From the NCBI RefSeq assembly GCF_037039395.1, contig NZ_CP146241.1, forward strand, positions 248,001-312,000: a stretch of 64,000 nt of DNA, in the 5' to 3' direction. Below, piece by piece: positions 35,254 through 43,964 of this stretch. The position numbers and the translations under genes are program-made. The first letter of the stretch is position 1. Every line of letters begins with the position of its first letter. This stretch comes from Agrobacterium vitis. GTDB lineage: Bacteria > Pseudomonadota > Alphaproteobacteria > Rhizobiales > Rhizobiaceae. The notes beneath the pieces were generated by a model that was given only the letters and a program-made list of their open reading frames with translations, was not told the origin of the DNA and searched no databases.

Positions 35254-36195
35254 ATGATAAAAACATCAGATTTTCCGCAGGGAAGCACCGACACATTCGC
35301 CGCCACACGAGAGCAGATCGTTCTGCCGATCGACAGGTCTTACCTGATCCGTCGGGACGACTACCCAAATCCGATCTGCATTTGGAATTACCACCCCGAG
35401 TGGGAAATTCACTACATTCCCGAGGCGCAGGGCTTTGCCTATGTCGGGGACTATATCGGGCCGTTCAAAGCAGGACATTTGACGCTGACAGGGACAAATC
35501 TCCCTCATAACTGGATCACGCCTGGTGCGCCCAATCTGCCTGGACGCGATCTTGTCCTTCAGTTCGACGCAGACGCATTGATCAGCGCACGCACTGCCTG
35601 TCCTGAGTTCAACCTGCTCCACCGCCTCAAAGGCATGGCCCAGCGGGGTATCGAGATCATGGGGCCAGAGGCCGCGAGCATCGGGCGCAAGATCATGAAC
35701 CTGTCTGCTCACGCTGGCGAAGGGGGGCTTGGCCTCGTCCTGGACATTTTATCTGACATCGAAGCTGCGCAACAAAAGCGACTTCTCGCGAGCGAGCAGT
35801 TCATCCTGTACTACAATCAGCTTTCCGACCGGCGTCACCGGCGCATCGACAAAGCGATCCAAATCATGCAATCAAACCCTAGCAAGCAGATGCATGAAGT
35901 CGCCGAACTTGTCGGTCTTGAGCCTTCAGCCTTCTCGCGAGCGTTCCGCCGGATGACCGGAATGAATTTCTCGATTTATAGCCGGTCCGTCCGTGTATGG
36001 CGTGCACGAGCGCTGCTGGCAGAAACAGAAACGCCAATCACCGACATCTGTTTTGAAGCGGGGTTCAACAACCTTTCGAATTTCAACCGCTACTTCAGGC
36101 TCGAGACCGGATTAACGCCCCGTAGTTACCGGACAGCAGCACGCATTCGTGGTCGTTCAGTGGTCAATGCGCAAGGTATACCGGCCCCTCGCTAG
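35254..36195 (+). CDS. AraC-family transcriptional regulator
   Basis: A 313-residue regulator. The first 180 residues or so resemble a cupin-type ligand-binding domain (IWNYHPEWEIHYIPEAQGFAYVGDYIG). The AraC DNA-binding domain fills about residues 205-305, with SKQMHEVAELVGLEPSAFSRAFRRMTG and ICFEAGFNNLSNFNRYFRLETGLTPRSYR as its two helix-turn-helix motifs. It is divergent from the polyol transport operon and probably activates it when the sugar is present. An IS5-family remnant begins right after its stop. Confidence 0.9.
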   Translation: MIKTSDFPQGSTDTFAATREQIVLPIDRSYLIRRDDYPNPICIWNYHPEWEIHYIPEAQGFAYVGDYIGPFKAGHLTLTGTNLPHNWITPGAPNLPGRDLVLQFDADALISARTACPEFNLLHRLKGMAQRGIEIMGPEAASIGRKIMNLSAHAGEGGLGLVLDILSDIEAAQQKRLLASEQFILYYNQLSDRRHRRIDKAIQIMQSNPSKQMHEVAELVGLEPSAFSRAFRRMTGMNFSIYSRSVRVWRARALLAETETPITDICFEAGFNNLSNFNRYFRLETGLTPRSYRTAARIRGRSVVNAQGIPAPR

Positions 36196-36202
36196 AGCTT
36201 GC

Positions 36203-36905
36203 CTCAGAAGCTGCCCAAAAAAGGGTTGAAATCATCCAGTTGCGCTTCTGTTCGTTTGCTTATGACGAACGGAGACCCCAATGGGCTGGACTGATTTCAC
36301 CCGCCGACAATATCACCGACGCGCAATAGGGTATGCCACCGATCTGGGGGACCGGTAATGGGAGTTAATCTCGCTTTGCCTGCCTTGAACGAAGCGATTG
36401 GGCAAGCCGCGCAGCATCGATCTTGGCGGGGCCGTGAATGCGTTGCTTTACATCGCCACGACGGGCTGCCAGTGGCGGATGATGCCCAGAAATTTCCCGC
36501 CTTTTACAACTGTGCACCCTATTTCTATGAATGGCGAGCAACAGGGTTATGGGGTCAGATCAACCATCATCTTGTGATGGAAGCGCGTGAATTGGAAGGC
36601 CGGGAAGCCTCTCCGTCTGCGGACGTAATTGATGGCCAGGGCGTCAACACCAGGGAAAGTGGCAGCATTCGAAGCTATGACGCGGGAAAGAAGATTAAGC
36701 GGCACAAGCGTCATATCGCTGTCGACACGCTTGGACTGATGGTCGGCCTCGCATGGCTTGGCAGGTGCCGACGATTGGCGAAGGATTGGGGGAAGTCCCT
36801 CGCTTCAGCCGAGGCATGGATCACTATCGCCCACATCCCCACAATGGGGCGGGCCAATGTGGCAGGGACAGAGAGTCCGTCGCGCCCACCGCTGCTCTGT
36901 TTGAT
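36203..36905 (+). mobile_element. IS5-family element, degenerate copy A
   Basis: The left end resembles a terminal repeat (CAGAAGCTGCCCAAAAAAGGG) and is followed by a leader that also occurs inverted at 38061-38212. It then runs into a transposase gene that is broken (listed separately). The right end of the element is not recognisable. Together with the inverted copy it bounds an AT-rich insertion that carries a sulfotransferase-like gene. Confidence 0.7.
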
Positions 36906-36909
36906 ATGA
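36281..36909 (+). pseudogene. Broken IS5-family transposase
   Basis: The frame begins MGWTDFTRRQYHRRAIGYATDLGD and meets stop codons at 36356 and about 36396, though the downstream codons still read as transposase (WELI, NALLYIATTGCQWRMMP). A frameshift near 36510 moves to the frame PYFYEWRATGLWGQINHHLVMEARELEGREA, then KRHIAVDTLGLMVGL. There the central part is missing: the sequence jumps to WLGRCRRLAKDW, the C-terminal motif of the family. So there are two stops, one frameshift and an internal deletion; the element cannot transpose by itself. Confidence 0.8.
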
Positions 36910-37107
36910 CAGGACATTCAAGCTTTTTATATTGAATAATTCGAATATATATATTTGATTTTCCGGTGAATAATGACTTAGAATAAAATTCCTGCATTTA
37001 AAAAGTGTACCGAGTTGTCCGATGTCAAGAGCTAGAGTTGACCGAAGAAATATAAAGTAAATTTTGAGATAATGTTAATTGGCCAAGTGAAGAAGGAGAA
37101 GAGAATT

Positions 37108-38052
37108 ATGACGAAAATTCCTCACGATGGCGAGATTCCTTTAATCGCATTTATTCATATTATGAAGGCGGCCGGAAGTAGTGTGAATAGGTTTCTTGAA
37201 TATTGCTCGCCCAGAGGTCATTGGTGGCTACATAATTATTTGAGTTCTCCTGATACAATTCGGCAGCTATCCCTTGAAAGCGACTGGATCAGCGGGCATT
37301 TTAGGAGGGATGAAATTGAGCCTATCATTCATAATATAGGCAGACGTGTAGAATTTTATTCTGCTGTGAGAAATCCCACTCGCCGACTGCTTTCTCATTT
37401 AAATTACAGCATCGAGCGCTTTAAGCGCCCTGACTACTATAAGCTTCATAACAAAAAGGAGCGGATTCTTGATTTTTCAATTATGGGAAGAGGTTTGAGC
37501 AATAAATACAATCTTTTTGAAATTATTTTAAAAAACGAGGAGGATCTTTGCAATATTCAGGCAAAATTTATATTGGGTAGTAATTTTGATAAAATGTCGA
37601 TTGACGATATCAGGGAGAAAGTATCGTCTTATAAATTTATATGCACAGAAAAAAATATAAAAGAACTTTATGATAGTTTCGATTTTATTTTAGATGAATA
37701 TAATGAAAATGATATATTTGAAAATAAATCAGAGCAATATATTGATTTTAATTTAGAAGAGGATGATGAATTTATTGAATTTTGCAAGGAAAATTCTTCA
37801 TACGACTACGTTGTCTATGAAATGGTTGAGAATGTATTTGGATGTAGGGAGATTCTGGAAAAATATAGGCCCTCATTTACTCGGCGCATAAAGGCAAATG
37901 CTGAAAATTTTGACGAAAATGCTTACCTTCTGGCTAACCCAGATGTCAGTCAGGCTGTTTCGGAAAACTTAATCAGGACTGGTTTGGATCACTTTCTTAG
38001 TTATGGAAAAGATGAGGGCCGGATGCAGTTCACATGGACCCAAAGGGAATAG
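37108..38052 (+). CDS. Sulfotransferase-like protein, foreign base composition
   Basis: A 314-residue protein. AFIHIMKAAGSSV (residues 14-26) matches the PAPS 5'-phosphosulfate loop, and AVRNPTRRLLSH (86-97) the 3'-phosphate loop of the Sulfotransfer_2 type. The last 45 residues carry YLLANPDV and HFLSYG-DEGR, a motif seen at the end of glycosyltransferases and surface proteins. It would move sulfate from PAPS to a glycan or surface acceptor. AAGGAGAAG precedes the ATG at 37108. The gene is strikingly A+T-rich and lies between two inverted IS5 remnants, so it was acquired by transfer. Function inferred from motifs. Confidence 0.75.
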   Translation: MTKIPHDGEIPLIAFIHIMKAAGSSVNRFLEYCSPRGHWWLHNYLSSPDTIRQLSLESDWISGHFRRDEIEPIIHNIGRRVEFYSAVRNPTRRLLSHLNYSIERFKRPDYYKLHNKKERILDFSIMGRGLSNKYNLFEIILKNEEDLCNIQAKFILGSNFDKMSIDDIREKVSSYKFICTEKNIKELYDSFDFILDEYNENDIFENKSEQYIDFNLEEDDEFIEFCKENSSYDYVVYEMVENVFGCREILEKYRPSFTRRIKANAENFDENAYLLANPDVSQAVSENLIRTGLDHFLSYGKDEGRMQFTWTQRE

Positions 38053-38060
38053 AGCTCGGA

Positions 38061-38212
38061 CCCCCAGATCGGTGGCATACCCTATTGCGCGTCGGGCATA
38101 TTGTCGGCGGGTGATATCGGTCCAGCCCATTGGGGTCTCCGTTCGTCATAAGCAAACAAACAGAAGCGCAACTGGATGATTTCACTCAACTCTTTTTCGG
38201 GCAGTTTCTCAG
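38061..38212 (-). mobile_element. IS5-family element, left-end remnant copy B, inverted
   Basis: Read on the minus strand this stretch matches the first 150 bp or so of copy A (36205-36350), with few differences: the same leader, the same ATGGGCTGG start and the same GGTATGCCACCGATC. The match stops abruptly at GATCTGGGGG. It carries a clearer terminal repeat (GAGAAACTGCCCGAAAAAG). Because it is inverted relative to copy A, both outer borders of the insertion are the same IS end. Confidence 0.75.
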
Positions 38213-38242
38213 AAATATAATAATATTCGATGGGAGCCGATG

Positions 38243-38896
38243 TTACCGCGCCCGCAAGCGACGGACGATGAAGTCTCCAGTAAACTGGACAAGGCAGACC
38301 GTAGCAATCAGAACGATGATCACGGCAATCATCACTGTCGTATCAAACCGTTGATATCCATAGCGGATGGCCATATCGCCAAGCCCGCCAGCGCCGACGG
38401 CCCCGGCCATGGCCGAAGCCCCGATCATCGTCACAATGGTGATGGTAAAACCGCCCACCAGACCTGGCAGGGATTCGGGCAACAGCACATGGCGAATAAT
38501 ATGCCAGCGGCGACACCCGATGGCCTGCGCGGCTTCAATCAATCCATGATCAACCTCTCGCAAACTGACCTCGGCAATGCGGGCAAAGAAGGGAGTGGCG
38601 CTGATCGATAGCGGCACAATGGCGGCCCATACGCCAATGGTGGTGCCCGTGACCAGACGGGTAAAAGGCAACAGTGCTACCATCAGGACGATGAAAGGTG
38701 TGGCGCGAAAGCCGTTGATCAGCGCACCCAGTATCCGGTTAGCGCGCGGTGCCTTAATCAACCCTCCGGGCGAGGACAACACGAGGAAAACCGCAAGCGG
38801 AATGCCAATAACAAGGGCAAACAGCGCCGAGATCCCCACCATGGTGATCGTGTCGATGAAGGCACGGCCCAAGCGTTCATACATCAGCGGTGACAT
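38243..38896 (-). CDS. metI: Methionine ABC transporter permease
   Basis: A 217-residue MetI-family permease with five hydrophobic spans and the EAA loop (LIEAAQAIGCRRWHIIRHVLLPESLPG). The ATG overlaps the metN stop by 20 bp. It forms the methionine channel with MetN and MetQ. It ends 31 bp before IS5 copy B, so the insertion lies just beyond the operon. Confidence 0.93.
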   Translation of the reverse strand: MSPLMYERLGRAFIDTITMVGISALFALVIGIPLAVFLVLSSPGGLIKAPRANRILGALINGFRATPFIVLMVALLPFTRLVTGTTIGVWAAIVPLSISATPFFARIAEVSLREVDHGLIEAAQAIGCRRWHIIRHVLLPESLPGLVGGFTITIVTMIGASAMAGAVGAGGLGDMAIRYGYQRFDTTVMIAVIIVLIATVCLVQFTGDFIVRRLRAR

Positions 38897-40031
38897 AGCC
38901 CAATATCCTTACAGAATGCGCCAAAGCCTGAACCGATGGGGATGAGATATCGGGTGGGTTGGCGGCAGTGATCAACACCTGCCCCTGCACGTGACCTTGA
39001 ATACGATCCAGATTGCTTTGAATGAGACGGCTGCCCGGACCAAATACGGCACTGATCGACCCCAGATCTGGCTCCAGCCCGCCCTCGCCGGTATAGGATA
39101 ATTCAACCACAGCCCGACCATCACCACCAACCTCAAGACGCGATGCGAGATCGACCAGCAGACCGCGTTGAAGCGGCTCCAGCAAGGCCTTGGTGGACGG
39201 GTGGCTGGGCTTGCCAAAAATCTGCCAGACGGGACCCTGTTCGGCTATCTCACCCTGTTCCAGCACCAGCACCTGATCGCAGATTTCGCGGATCACGCTC
39301 ATTTCATGGGTGATCAAGACGATGGTAAGCTTGAGGCGCTGGTTGATATCCTGCAAAAGCCTGAGGATGGAGAGGGTGGTTTCCGGGTCGAGCGCCGATG
39401 TTGCTTCATCGCACAGCAAAATCTCCGGCTTGCTGACCAGAGCGCGGGCAATGCCGACGCGTTGCTTCTGCCCGCCGGACAGGCGGGATGGATAGGTGGT
39501 TTCCTTGCCTTCGAGACCCACCAGCTTCAGCACATCCGCCACACGCTGGTTGATCTCGTTGCGCTCCACGCCCGCCACCAGAAGCGCGAGTGCAACATTG
39601 CCCCACACGGTTTTGGCTGACAGCAGATTGAAATGCTGAAAGATCATACCAACGCGGCGGCGAAGGCCGACTAACTGATCATCAGTGAAACCGGCAATAT
39701 CGTCACCATCAACCAAAACGCGCCCGTCCGTTGGCCGCTCCAACCGATTGATGGTGCGCAACAGGCTGGATTTGCCTGCACCACTGCGCCCGATAATACC
39801 GAAAATACTGCCCGAAGGCACGGTGACGGAAATATCCTTCAACGCATGAACAGGCCCAGCCGATGAGGTGTAAATTTTGGAAAGGTTTTCGAATACCACC
39901 GAGCCAGCGCTTTGCAGCACTGGACTTTCTTGAGGCCCGGTGGAAGCCCGTGATGCGATAGCGGCGGCGCTGTTGTGCTCCGCCCTGCTCGCATCGGACT
40001 GATCAAACAGCACGGTGCTCACGGCTGCCAT
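38877..40031 (-). CDS. metN: Methionine ABC transporter ATP-binding protein
   Basis: A 384-residue ATPase: Walker A GRSGAGKSS, signature LSGGQKQRVGIARAL, Walker B ILLCDEATSALD, and a C-terminal NIL domain (about residues 285-384) where methionine binds to inhibit transport. The N-terminus is about 40 residues longer than usual, low in complexity (SRAEHNSAAAIASRASTG), and overlaps metQ by 13 bp. A GTG at 40013 is an alternative that avoids the overlap. Confidence 0.92.
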   Translation of the reverse strand: MAAVSTVLFDQSDASRAEHNSAAAIASRASTGPQESPVLQSAGSVVFENLSKIYTSSAGPVHALKDISVTVPSGSIFGIIGRSGAGKSSLLRTINRLERPTDGRVLVDGDDIAGFTDDQLVGLRRRVGMIFQHFNLLSAKTVWGNVALALLVAGVERNEINQRVADVLKLVGLEGKETTYPSRLSGGQKQRVGIARALVSKPEILLCDEATSALDPETTLSILRLLQDINQRLKLTIVLITHEMSVIREICDQVLVLEQGEIAEQGPVWQIFGKPSHPSTKALLEPLQRGLLVDLASRLEVGGDGRAVVELSYTGEGGLEPDLGSISAVFGPGSRLIQSNLDRIQGHVQGQVLITAANPPDISSPSVQALAHSVRILGYVTADV

Positions 40032-40822
40032 GCCAGGGTGTAGAGCTTGCGATCGTTACCGAACGCCTTATCGATTGCAGCTTTCACGGCATCGGAGCGC
40101 TGATAGATGTCCACCAGCTTTTTCAAGGCTGGACTATCGGCCTTGTCCTTGCGTGCGGCAAAGACAATGGCGAATTGTTTATCATCCACGCCGGAATAGA
40201 TCAGACCGGAACTGGGATCGAACGCCTTTGCAGCGACAATAAAGTGGGGATAGCCAAGGGCCAGATCGACATCCCCGGTAATACGGGCCAGTTGAGGACC
40301 TTCCACTTCCTTGAACGTCACGTGTTTTGGGTTGTCGATAATATCGTCGATCGAACCCTTGAAGCCGACACCATCCTTCAGCTTGATCAGCCCACCTTTT
40401 TGCAACAGCAGCAGACCACGGCCCTGATTGACCGGGTCATTGGCAATGGCGACGGTTGCGCCATCCGGCACGCTGGCAAAATCCTTGTATTTCAGAGAGT
40501 AGATGCCGATGTTCGCAAGTGTGCCAATGCCGGCAGGCACAATATCATAGCCGCGCTGCGACACTGCATTGTCCAGAAATGGCTTATGCTGGAAATAATT
40601 GACATCAATATCGCCTGCTTGAAGCGCAATGTTCGGGGTGGTCCAATCACTGAACTCCACCACCTGCACATCCAGCCCGGCTGCCTTTGCTTCCGGCACC
40701 AGCGCCTCAATGGAATCAGCGTAAACGCCGGGAACAACACCTACCTTGATGGTTTCGGCATATGCATTGCCTGACAGTGCAATCAGTGCTGCTGCAAGCA
40801 GAGTTTTAACTTTGAATGTCAT
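40019..40822 (-). CDS. metQ: Methionine-binding (NLPA/MetQ-type) protein
   Basis: A 267-residue MetQ/NLPA-family binding protein with a Sec signal peptide (TLLAAALIALSGNAYA), then ETIKVGVVPGVYADSIEAL. There is no lipobox cysteine at the cleavage site, so it is periplasmic and not a lipoprotein. AGGGGGTG lies before the ATG. It binds methionine or a related sulfur compound; the neighbouring cystine-type transporter supports a sulfur role. First gene of metQNI. Confidence 0.92.
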   Translation of the reverse strand: MTFKVKTLLAAALIALSGNAYAETIKVGVVPGVYADSIEALVPEAKAAGLDVQVVEFSDWTTPNIALQAGDIDVNYFQHKPFLDNAVSQRGYDIVPAGIGTLANIGIYSLKYKDFASVPDGATVAIANDPVNQGRGLLLLQKGGLIKLKDGVGFKGSIDDIIDNPKHVTFKEVEGPQLARITGDVDLALGYPHFIVAAKAFDPSSGLIYSGVDDKQFAIVFAARKDKADSPALKKLVDIYQRSDAVKAAIDKAFGNDRKLYTLAWQP

Positions 40823-40849
40823 GACACCCCCTAATTTCCATTAGTATTT

Positions 40850-40864
40850 AAATCTAATAGATTT
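40850..40864. promoter_or_regulatory. Palindrome upstream of metQ
   Basis: AAATCTA-A-TAGATTT is a perfect 7-bp inverted repeat, 28 bp before the metQ start, in an AT-rich patch where the promoter should lie. It may bind a regulator of the sulfur genes. The rest of 40865-41066 shows no other site and no SAM-type riboswitch that I could recognise. Confidence 0.4.
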
Positions 40865-41066
40865 AGTAGATATTAGGAGGCGTCTTGTTCTCATCTGCGG
40901 CTATGCAGGAGAAAATCTTTCTGCCGCAAGCGGAAAGCAATCGGCATGGGGTGCGCGAACCCTCTTGCGGCATTGTGATTGTTATCGTCTGTCCAGTTGC
41001 GCAACCAGTCGGTCACCCAGCCATTGGATGCCACAGACAAGGACATCAAGCGGCGCGCATAAAAAA

Positions 41067-41828
41067 CTATATGTCGTAACTATTTGCGACATTGATTGTC
41101 GAGATGAAACGCTTTGTGCGGTCCTGCTGCGGGACCGTGAAGATATTTTTGGCGCTGCCGGTTTCAACAACGCGACCGGCTTCAAGAAAAACAACATCAT
41201 TGGCTATCTTTGAGGCAAGGCGGAGATCATGGGTGGCGATGACCATCGTGGTCCCCTCTCCGGCCAGCCTGCTCAAGACATCCACGACCTCAGCGGCAAG
41301 TTCCGGATCGAGGGCCGACGTTGGTTCGTCGCATAGCAATACGCGCGGCGATGGGGCCAATGCTCTCGCAATGGCAATGCGCTGCTGCTGACCGCCGGAC
41401 AGGGTCGCGGGCCAAACATCCGCCTTATGAGCCATGTCCACTTTTTCGAGCAACTCGATAGCGCGCTGGCGCGCTTTTTCTTTCGGCCATTTCAGCACTG
41501 TCACCAAACCTTCCATGACATTTTCGATGGCTGTCTGGTGCGGGAACAGTTGAAAATTCTGAAAGACCATGCCGGTTTGCCGGCGAATTTTCTGAATGGC
41601 TTGCCAGCCGGTTTTTTGGCTGGGTTCGAATGTCAGACTTTCCCTGCCGATTTTGATGGTGCCGATTGTGGGGATTTCCAGCAGGTTGATACAGCGCAAC
41701 AATGTGCTTTTTCCGCCGCCAGACGGGCCGACCAGCGCGGTAACATTGCCTTCTGGAATACGCAGATTGATATCTTTCAGGATGACGGCATCACCGAAAC
41801 GCTTTTCGATATTGGACAGTTCGATCAT
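41067..41828 (-). CDS. Cystine/amino-acid ABC transporter ATP-binding protein
   Basis: A 253-residue GlnQ/TcyN-type ATPase: Walker A GPSGGGKST, signature [15 protein letters not shown], Walker B VLLCDEPTSALD. The ATG overlaps the permease stop (ATGA). With the permease and the FliY-like binding protein it makes a cystine-type importer beside metNIQ. Confidence 0.92.
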   Translation of the reverse strand: MIELSNIEKRFGDAVILKDINLRIPEGNVTALVGPSGGGKSTLLRCINLLEIPTIGTIKIGRESLTFEPSQKTGWQAIQKIRRQTGMVFQNFQLFPHQTAIENVMEGLVTVLKWPKEKARQRAIELLEKVDMAHKADVWPATLSGGQQQRIAIARALAPSPRVLLCDEPTSALDPELAAEVVDVLSRLAGEGTTMVIATHDLRLASKIANDVVFLEAGRVVETGSAKNIFTVPQQDRTKRFISTINVANSYDI

Positions 41829-42505
41829 GCATTGGCCTCCATCATGCCGCCATACCGGGCAAAGCGACGCTCCAGCCGTACTTGGATTGTTGACAGAACA
41901 GAGCTGAGGGCGAGATAAATCAGCGCCGCTTCGATATAAAGGATCAATGGCTCATAGGTGGTGGCGACAATGCGTTGGGCAGCCTGAAACAGCTCCGGTA
42001 CGGTGATGGCTGCGGCGAGCGATGTGTCCTTCACCAGCGAAATGAATGTATTGGACAGTGGCGGCACAGCGACGCGGGTTGCCTGCGGCAGGATCGTGCG
42101 CAGCATGGCTTGGCGCCAACTCATACCAATCGAATAGGCCGCTTCCCATTGCCCTTTCGGCACGGATGAGATGACAGCGCGAATGATTTCGGAACTATAG
42201 GCTCCGATGTTCAGCGTAAAGCCGATCAGCGCTGCCGGAAAGGCATCCAGCAAAATACCGAGGCTGGGCAAACCATAGAAAATCACAAAAAGCTGGACGA
42301 CCAGAGGGGTGCCGCGAATGACCCACACATAAAAGCGGGCGATTGCCGCCACAGGTGCCGCACCAAACAGCCGGGCAATGGCCGTTACAAGGCCGAGCGT
42401 CAAGCCGAACATGAAGGAAAGTATCGTCAGCGGAATGGTAAACACCAACCCTGCCCACAAAAGAGGGACAAGCGAATCCATCATCAATTGAAGCCAGTGC
42501 GGCAA
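41825..42505 (-). CDS. Cystine-type ABC transporter permease
   Basis: A 226-residue permease of the TcyL/YecS type, with the EAA loop QWEAAYSIGMSWRQAMLRTILPQATR. The open frame reaches 42562, but that would include the hairpin at 42528-42555. The TTG at 42505 has AAGGAAG about 9 bp upstream and aligns with the start of TcyL proteins (HWLQLMMDSLVPLLWAG); the ATG at 42484 is a weaker alternative. It ends with an ATGA overlap on the ATPase gene. Confidence 0.87.
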   Translation of the reverse strand: MPHWLQLMMDSLVPLLWAGLVFTIPLTILSFMFGLTLGLVTAIARLFGAAPVAAIARFYVWVIRGTPLVVQLFVIFYGLPSLGILLDAFPAALIGFTLNIGAYSSEIIRAVISSVPKGQWEAAYSIGMSWRQAMLRTILPQATRVAVPPLSNTFISLVKDTSLAAAITVPELFQAAQRIVATTYEPLILYIEAALIYLALSSVLSTIQVRLERRFARYGGMMEANA

Positions 42506-42527
42506 GACATCTTCCTTAAAAAGAGAG

Positions 42528-42555
42528 GCGCCCGGCAGACAATCTCGCCGGGCGC
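42528..42555 (-). terminator. Intra-operon attenuator hairpin after the cystine-binding protein gene
   Basis: GCGCCCGGC (42528-42536) and GCCGGGCGC (42547-42555) are perfect 9-bp arms with a 10-base loop. On the minus strand the hairpin is followed by CTCTC and a run of five T. It lies between the binding-protein and permease genes, so it would partly stop transcription and leave more binding protein than membrane complex. Confidence 0.7.
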
Positions 42556-42607
42556 TTTTCACATCAATATAGGGCGGTTTGAACGATATCCAGCTTTCTT
42601 CAAGACG

Positions 42608-43381
42608 TTATTTGGAAACGTCTTGACCGAAATACTTCTCAGAAATTTTCTGATAAGTGCCATCGAGCTTGATATCGGCCAGGGCCTTGTTGATGGCAGC
42701 CAGCAGCTCGGGCTCCTGCTTGCGAATGATCACACCGGAATAATCCGCATCGCTCTGCTGGGCAACGACCTTTACCGGCGCGTCCGGCTTGTGCTTCTTG
42801 AAGTCGAGGAAAGACAGGCTGTCATTGATCGTGGCATCGGCACGGCGTGTCAGCACCAGTTGAATAGACTGATCAAATCCATCTGTTCCGACCAGTTCCG
42901 CCCCGGATTTCTCGGCCAGTTTTCCGAAATTACTGGTCAGGGACTGTGCTGATTTCTTGCCCTTCAGATCAGAAAAATCCTTAATGCTGCTGTCATCGTT
43001 GCGGACGATCAGAACCGCCTTCGATGCAATATAGGGTTCTGAGAAGTCATATTTCTGCTTGCGGGCATCCGTAATGCCAACTTGATTGATCACTGCGTCA
43101 TATCGTTTTGCATCGAGACCGGCGATCAGTCCGTCCCATTTTCCCTCAATGAATTGGGCTTTAACGCCGAGCTTGGCAGCGATCGCTTCGCCGATCTCCA
43201 CGTCAAAGCCAACCAGCTTGCCGCCCTCGTTGTGATAGGTGAAGGGCGCATACGTACCCTCGGTGCCAATCTTGAAAACGCCAGCGGACTTGATCGTCGC
43301 GAGACTTTCTCCAGCATGGGCGGGCAAGAGCAAAGCAGCCTGCAACAATGCTAGGGTGACAAGAGATTTGAGCAGTTTCAT
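42608..43381 (-). CDS. Cystine-binding protein (FliY/TcyJ-like)
   Basis: A 257-residue type II solute-binding protein with signal peptide LVTLALLQAALLLPAHA and the N-lobe motif KIGTEGTYAPFTYHNEGGKLVGFDVEI. GGTDGFDQSIQLVLTRRADATINDSLSF resembles the cystine-binding TcyJ/FliY proteins. It feeds the permease and ATPase downstream, and a terminator-like hairpin follows its stop. Ligand call by family; other sulfur amino acids are possible. Confidence 0.87.
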   Translation of the reverse strand: MKLLKSLVTLALLQAALLLPAHAGESLATIKSAGVFKIGTEGTYAPFTYHNEGGKLVGFDVEIGEAIAAKLGVKAQFIEGKWDGLIAGLDAKRYDAVINQVGITDARKQKYDFSEPYIASKAVLIVRNDDSSIKDFSDLKGKKSAQSLTSNFGKLAEKSGAELVGTDGFDQSIQLVLTRRADATINDSLSFLDFKKHKPDAPVKVVAQQSDADYSGVIIRKQEPELLAAINKALADIKLDGTYQKISEKYFGQDVSK

Positions 43382-43964
43382 ATCGGTGATGCGTCCTTAT
43401 TGGCGATATCTGACAATCGCAGAAATCGAGCCGAAAATCCGAGCATAAAACTGCGCGGAAAATAAGCAATTGCAAATATTTTTCTCATTTTCAAGCGAAT
43501 GCCATGGAGTGGCTCAAAGCACTCTTTAATCTTTGTTGGTAGGGAACGAGACAATCCGTGCCATGTTCCCGACCCATCGGTAAATCCATGCGGATTTCCT
43601 CGGAAATTCTCCCAGGCCGAGGCTTCATCACGATGACCCGGTGGGCAAGTCAAACGCTCTCACCGCACCGCTGGACTTTCGGTAGGAGAGCAAGTTCTCC
43701 ATTGGCCTGCTGGATATCTCGACGGTTTTTGGATGGCAGGAAAGAAATCACCAGTAATCAATCCGATAAGACGATTGGTCGATGGATTTTGACCTCATAA
43801 GTCGACCCATGTCGCAAATTTTTTCCAACTTGCCGGACTGATAAATGAATTGTCCAGAGGGGCATTGAAAATTAGAATAGTAAATCAATAGACAATATTG
43901 ATTGCAACACGCAAAGGTCTACCCTTGCTCCACGGGTTCATTCACTCACCACCCAGGGACATTG
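43382..43964. other. 583-bp divergent gap before the dipeptide-type operon
   Basis: No credible gene. It separates the minus-strand cystine transporter from the plus-strand operon beginning at 43965 and should hold both promoters. An inverted repeat lies at 43883-43903 (listed separately). The region is AT-rich near 43800-43910. Nothing else was recognised. Confidence 0.5.
43883..43903. promoter_or_regulatory. Inverted repeat upstream of the dipeptide-type ABC operon
   Basis: AATCAATA, spacer GACAA, then TATTGATT: perfect 8-bp arms, 61 bp before the start of the operon. Position and symmetry suit a regulator site of the LysR or CysB kind, but no regulator gene lies beside it. Confidence 0.4.

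Noticed and set aside
36361..36909. 183-codon open frame as an independent gene
   Set aside because: Its middle reads as IS5-family transposase in a shifted frame; it is part of the broken transposase.
40823..41066. Possible SAM-type riboswitch before metQ
   Set aside because: I looked for a conserved core and pairing stems and saw only a short AT-rich palindrome; no riboswitch could be supported.
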